Shown here in pieces: positions 61,691 to 64,000 of a stretch of 64,000 nucleotides of DNA; the first letter of the stretch is position 1; each line of letters begins with the position of its first letter. Under the pieces are notes generated by a model, which saw only the letters and a list, made by a program, of their open reading frames with translations, searched no databases and was not told where the DNA came from. A program made the translations under genes and the position numbers. Source of the DNA: Methanoculleus chikugoensis (GTDB taxonomy: Archaea > Halobacteriota > Methanomicrobia > Methanomicrobiales > Methanoculleaceae); NCBI RefSeq assembly GCF_900095385.1, contig NZ_FMID01000047.1:1-64000 (forward strand), read 5' to 3'.

Positions 61691-62802
61691 ATCGCCCTGG
61701 CGACCTCCTCTTTGCTCCCGGAGACGTCGGTGACGCTATCTGCCGTCACGATCCGGAACGATCCCTCCTCCGCGCCCATCGTCGGGGGAGCGTTCACGAC
61801 GACCATCCGCACACCCCCTTCAAGCATCGCTCTCGCCCGCTCCTCCTCATCCCAGCCCAGTTTGAACGCCACCGTCACGGGGCTGCATGCCGCCATCACC
61901 TCGTCGATGACCTTCGGGAGGGGCTCGAGCCGGACGGTCAGGGGCGAACCGCTCGGGATCTTCCCTTCGTGCCGTTCAGGGGCGAAGTCCGATATCGCGG
62001 CCGCGCTGACGTAGATGTCGACTCCGGTGTCGCGGCAGACCGAGAGAACAGCACCCCGCATCTCCGCGGCGGTCGTCGCACGGATGTTTCGGACGCAGGG
62101 GATCGACCCCGCGTGCACCACCGTCACCTCCGCCCCGAGCCGGAAGGCCTCGAGTGCGAGCGCTCTTCCCATCCGCCCGGTCGAGCGGGTGGTGAGAACC
62201 CGGACGTCGTCGAGGGGCTCCGCGCACGCCCCGCTCGTGACGAGCACCCGTCTCCCCGCGAGCGGCCGGCCCGAGACCGCCCGTTCGGCGTGGAGAACGA
62301 TCGTATCGGTATCGGCGATCTTCGCCTTCCCTTCCTCGATCCGGGGGTCGACGACGTCGATCTCCCAGGAGCGGAGTCGCTGGAGGTTCTCCGCAACCCC
62401 CGGGTGGCGGTACATGCTCTCGTGCATCGCCGGCACGACTACCACCGGCATCCCCCGACCGAGCGCCGTCGTCGCGAAGGTGGTCACCGGAGTATCGTCG
62501 ATCCCGCAGGCGATCTTGCCGATGGTGTTCGCCGTAGCGGGCGCAATGAGAAGGAGATCCGCCTCTCCGCCCTCCCCGCAGTAGAGGACGTGCTCCACCA
62601 TACCGGTGATCGCCGTGATCGCCGGCCGCCCCGTTGCGTAGGTCAGGGCGTCGGGGTGGACGATCCCGGCCGCCGCCCCCGTCATCACCGCCTGCACCGT
62701 CGCGCCCCGGCGGCGCAGGGCGTGGGCGAGTTTCACTGTCTCGACGGCTGCGATGCTCCCCGTCACGGCAAGCACCACCGTCTTTCCCGAAAGCGTCTTC
62801 AC
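61672..62802 (-). CDS. coaBC: Bifunctional phosphopantothenoylcysteine decarboxylase/synthetase
   Basis: A 376-residue flavoprotein with two domains. The N-terminal CoaC part (about 5-180) has VTGSIAAVETVKLAHALRRR, the active-site histidine in VVVPAMHESMY and the substrate clamp region. The C-terminal CoaB part has VTSGACAEPLDDVRVLTTRS and AFKLGWDEEERARAML. It makes phosphopantetheine from phosphopantothenate and cysteine. The GTG at 62802 forms a GTGA overlap with the upstream stop, so I prefer it to an ATG ten codons earlier. Confidence 0.93.
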   Translation of the reverse strand: MKTLSGKTVVLAVTGSIAAVETVKLAHALRRRGATVQAVMTGAAAGIVHPDALTYATGRPAITAITGMVEHVLYCGEGGEADLLLIAPATANTIGKIACGIDDTPVTTFATTALGRGMPVVVVPAMHESMYRHPGVAENLQRLRSWEIDVVDPRIEEGKAKIADTDTIVLHAERAVSGRPLAGRRVLVTSGACAEPLDDVRVLTTRSTGRMGRALALEAFRLGAEVTVVHAGSIPCVRNIRATTAAEMRGAVLSVCRDTGVDIYVSAAAISDFAPERHEGKIPSGSPLTVRLEPLPKVIDEVMAACSPVTVAFKLGWDEEERARAMLEGGVRMVVVNAPPTMGAEEGSFRIVTADSVTDVSGSKEEVARAIWSGLL

Positions 62803-63668
62803 GATATCGTCACATCCTGCACCATATGCCACGCGTGCGGGCCGTACTTCTTCACCCGGCGAGAGGTCACCGCCGCCGAAAAGCCGGCTTCGTCCACCCG
62901 TTCCCGGATCGTCTCGCCCGCGTCCCCGATGCTGTGGACGTGGAGCACGCTTCCCGCCCGGACGTGGGCGAGGGCGTCGGCGAGCATCGAGGGGGCGTCG
63001 AAATGCCCCATCAGGACCCGGTCGTAGACCCCGGAGAGGAGTTCCCGGCAGTCGCCGAGTTCGCCCGAGGCTCTGTCCGCGACGTGGTTTGCCATAATGT
63101 TACGTTGCAGGTATTCAAAGGCTATTGGGTTGATCTCCATCGCGTGGACCCGTCCACCGCTCATGGCCGCCGGTATGGTGAAGTAGCCGATCCCGGCAAA
63201 CATATCGGCGATCCGCTCGCCGGGCCGGACGAGAGCGGCGATCCTCGCCTTCTCGTCGCGGTTTCCCTGCGAAAACATCACCTTCGTCGGGTCGAGGAAG
63301 AACGTGCAGCCCTGCTCGCGGTGCCGCACCTCGCCTGCGCTCCCGTAGAGGATCTCAGTCTCCGGGACGCGCATCTCACTCAAAAATCCCTTCACCCGGA
63401 CGACGCCCCGGGGACGGCAGTGCTCCACGATCGCCCTGAGTTCCTCCTCCGTCGGCGCGTCGCCGTGGAGCACCGCGACGTCGCCGATGAGGTGGTAGCC
63501 CCGGCCCCGGTAGGTCTCCCGCTCGGGAAGATCCGTATCGGCAGAATAGCCCTCCCTGACCGGAACCCAGGCGATGCCGCCCTCGACATACGGCCGGCGG
63601 GAGGTGTCCACCCACTCCGCGTCCGCGATATCGGCAAGGGCGGCCGCCGGCACCTTCCGTGCACGCAT
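62799..63668 (-). CDS. Trm5/Taw2-like tRNA methyltransferase
   Basis: A 289-residue class I methyltransferase. An N-terminal tRNA-recognition half leads to the core: DPTKVMFSQGNRDEKARIAA, motif I ADMFAGIGYFTIPAA, and VHAMEINPIAFEYLQRNI. This layout matches the Trm5/Tyw2 group; it fits best with Taw2, the aminocarboxypropyl transferase of wyosine synthesis, though Trm5 is not excluded. GGTGAG lies eight bases before the ATG at 63668. Confidence 0.85.
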   Translation of the reverse strand: MRARKVPAAALADIADAEWVDTSRRPYVEGGIAWVPVREGYSADTDLPERETYRGRGYHLIGDVAVLHGDAPTEEELRAIVEHCRPRGVVRVKGFLSEMRVPETEILYGSAGEVRHREQGCTFFLDPTKVMFSQGNRDEKARIAALVRPGERIADMFAGIGYFTIPAAMSGGRVHAMEINPIAFEYLQRNIMANHVADRASGELGDCRELLSGVYDRVLMGHFDAPSMLADALAHVRAGSVLHVHSIGDAGETIRERVDEAGFSAAVTSRRVKKYGPHAWHMVQDVTIS

Positions 63669-63676
63669 GGCAGGAC

Positions 63677-64000
63677 TCACCCGACGATGACCAGCCGGTC
63701 CTGCTCCTCGTCGCGAAGCACCCGGATCGGCTGCCCCTCCACCGGGAACGTCCAGGGGACCGTATTGAGTTCCCGTGTCCGGTAGGTTCTCGGGTCCATC
63801 AGCCCCACGACGCCCGGCTGCGTGAAGACGACGAGCGCGGACTCGGCCTCGCGCACGTTCCCGATGAGGCGCTCGACCTCGGCCTCGGTGAGCGTCCGGG
63901 CAACGCCGGCCGCGAGATCGAAGACCCGGAGGCGCTGTCCGTCGATCTCGCGCACCTCGAAGTAGTTGCCGCGGGATACCACCACGTCGCCTTTCTGGTA
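63677..64000 (-). CDS. NMD3-like protein, 5' end outside window
   Basis: The last 107 residues of a gene that runs off the right edge. It has two beta-rich segments (KGDVVVSRGNYFEVREIDGQ and VVGLMDPRTYRTRELNTV) like the C-terminal SH3/OB region of archaeal NMD3 homologues, which bind large ribosomal subunits. With so little visible the call is tentative. It is the first visible gene of the overlapping operon. Confidence 0.55.
   Translation of the reverse strand, partial: YQKGDVVVSRGNYFEVREIDGQRLRVFDLAAGVARTLTEAEVERLIGNVREAESALVVFTQPGVVGLMDPRTYRTRELNTVPWTFPVEGQPIRVLRDEEQDRLVIVG

Overview
The window is GC-rich archaeal DNA that reads as the chromosome of a methanogen of the order Methanomicrobiales, most like Methanoculleus. 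The support is indirect. There is an archaeal CoA pathway (pantoate kinase, phosphopantoate-beta-alanine ligase, CoaBC), an archaeal clamp-loader small-subunit paralogue, TrmB and Lrp regulators, a DUF2115 protein, a monofunctional CO dehydrogenase, archaeal type IV pilins and many Thr/Pro-rich, N-glycosylation-rich surface proteins. No rRNA, tRNA or CRISPR array was recognised. The species call is inference.

Region by region. 1-1.27 kb is the end of a fasciclin surface protein. 1.36-7.98 kb is a redox block: two cupins, a NapH-like ferredoxin, DUF2115, a TrmB regulator, a small siroheme reductase-like protein, CooS and DUF488. 8.1-15.1 kb holds three secreted cupredoxin proteins (one fused to a PQQ-type sugar dehydrogenase-like propeller), a six-PAS sensor and a small lipoprotein. 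15.2-19.6 kb is a giant surface protein with a propeller and ten Ig-like repeats. 20.9-32.1 kb is a surface glycan locus: two glycosyltransferases, a DUF2206 membrane protein, a flippase and two paralogous beta-helix proteins.

Roughly 32.2-53.4 kb is an accessory island dominated by toxin-antitoxin modules (RelE/ParE with DUF7557-like antitoxins, HicAB, AbrB/RelE, MNT/HEPN), DUF1016 (PDDEXK) genes and an AlbA_2/ATP-binding protein. Many are decayed. The island and its right flank also carry two families of non-autonomous inverted-repeat elements. Family 1 has three copies with ends like AGTACTTCGCTAA. Family 2 has two copies with ends like GAAGTTATCCCAAAA, one inside a DUF1016 gene and one inside a hicA gene (the latter at 57.7 kb, outside the island). 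The 3' end of one membrane-protein gene (intact at 45.5-47.3 kb) is present four times in the same orientation, with different toxin/nuclease cassettes between copies. This resembles cassette accretion at a gene end and is the most unusual structure here.

53.4-64 kb returns to core genes: a zinc-ribbon protein, an Lrp regulator operon, ThiD, an AIR-synthase-related protein, a damaged HicBA pair, and a tightly overlapping minus-strand operon. That operon runs from an NMD3-like protein through a Taw2/Trm5-like methyltransferase, CoaBC, pantoate kinase, phosphopantoate-beta-alanine ligase and an RfcS-like ATPase to a methyltransferase.

All assignments come from reading translated sequence and motifs. 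No database search was run.
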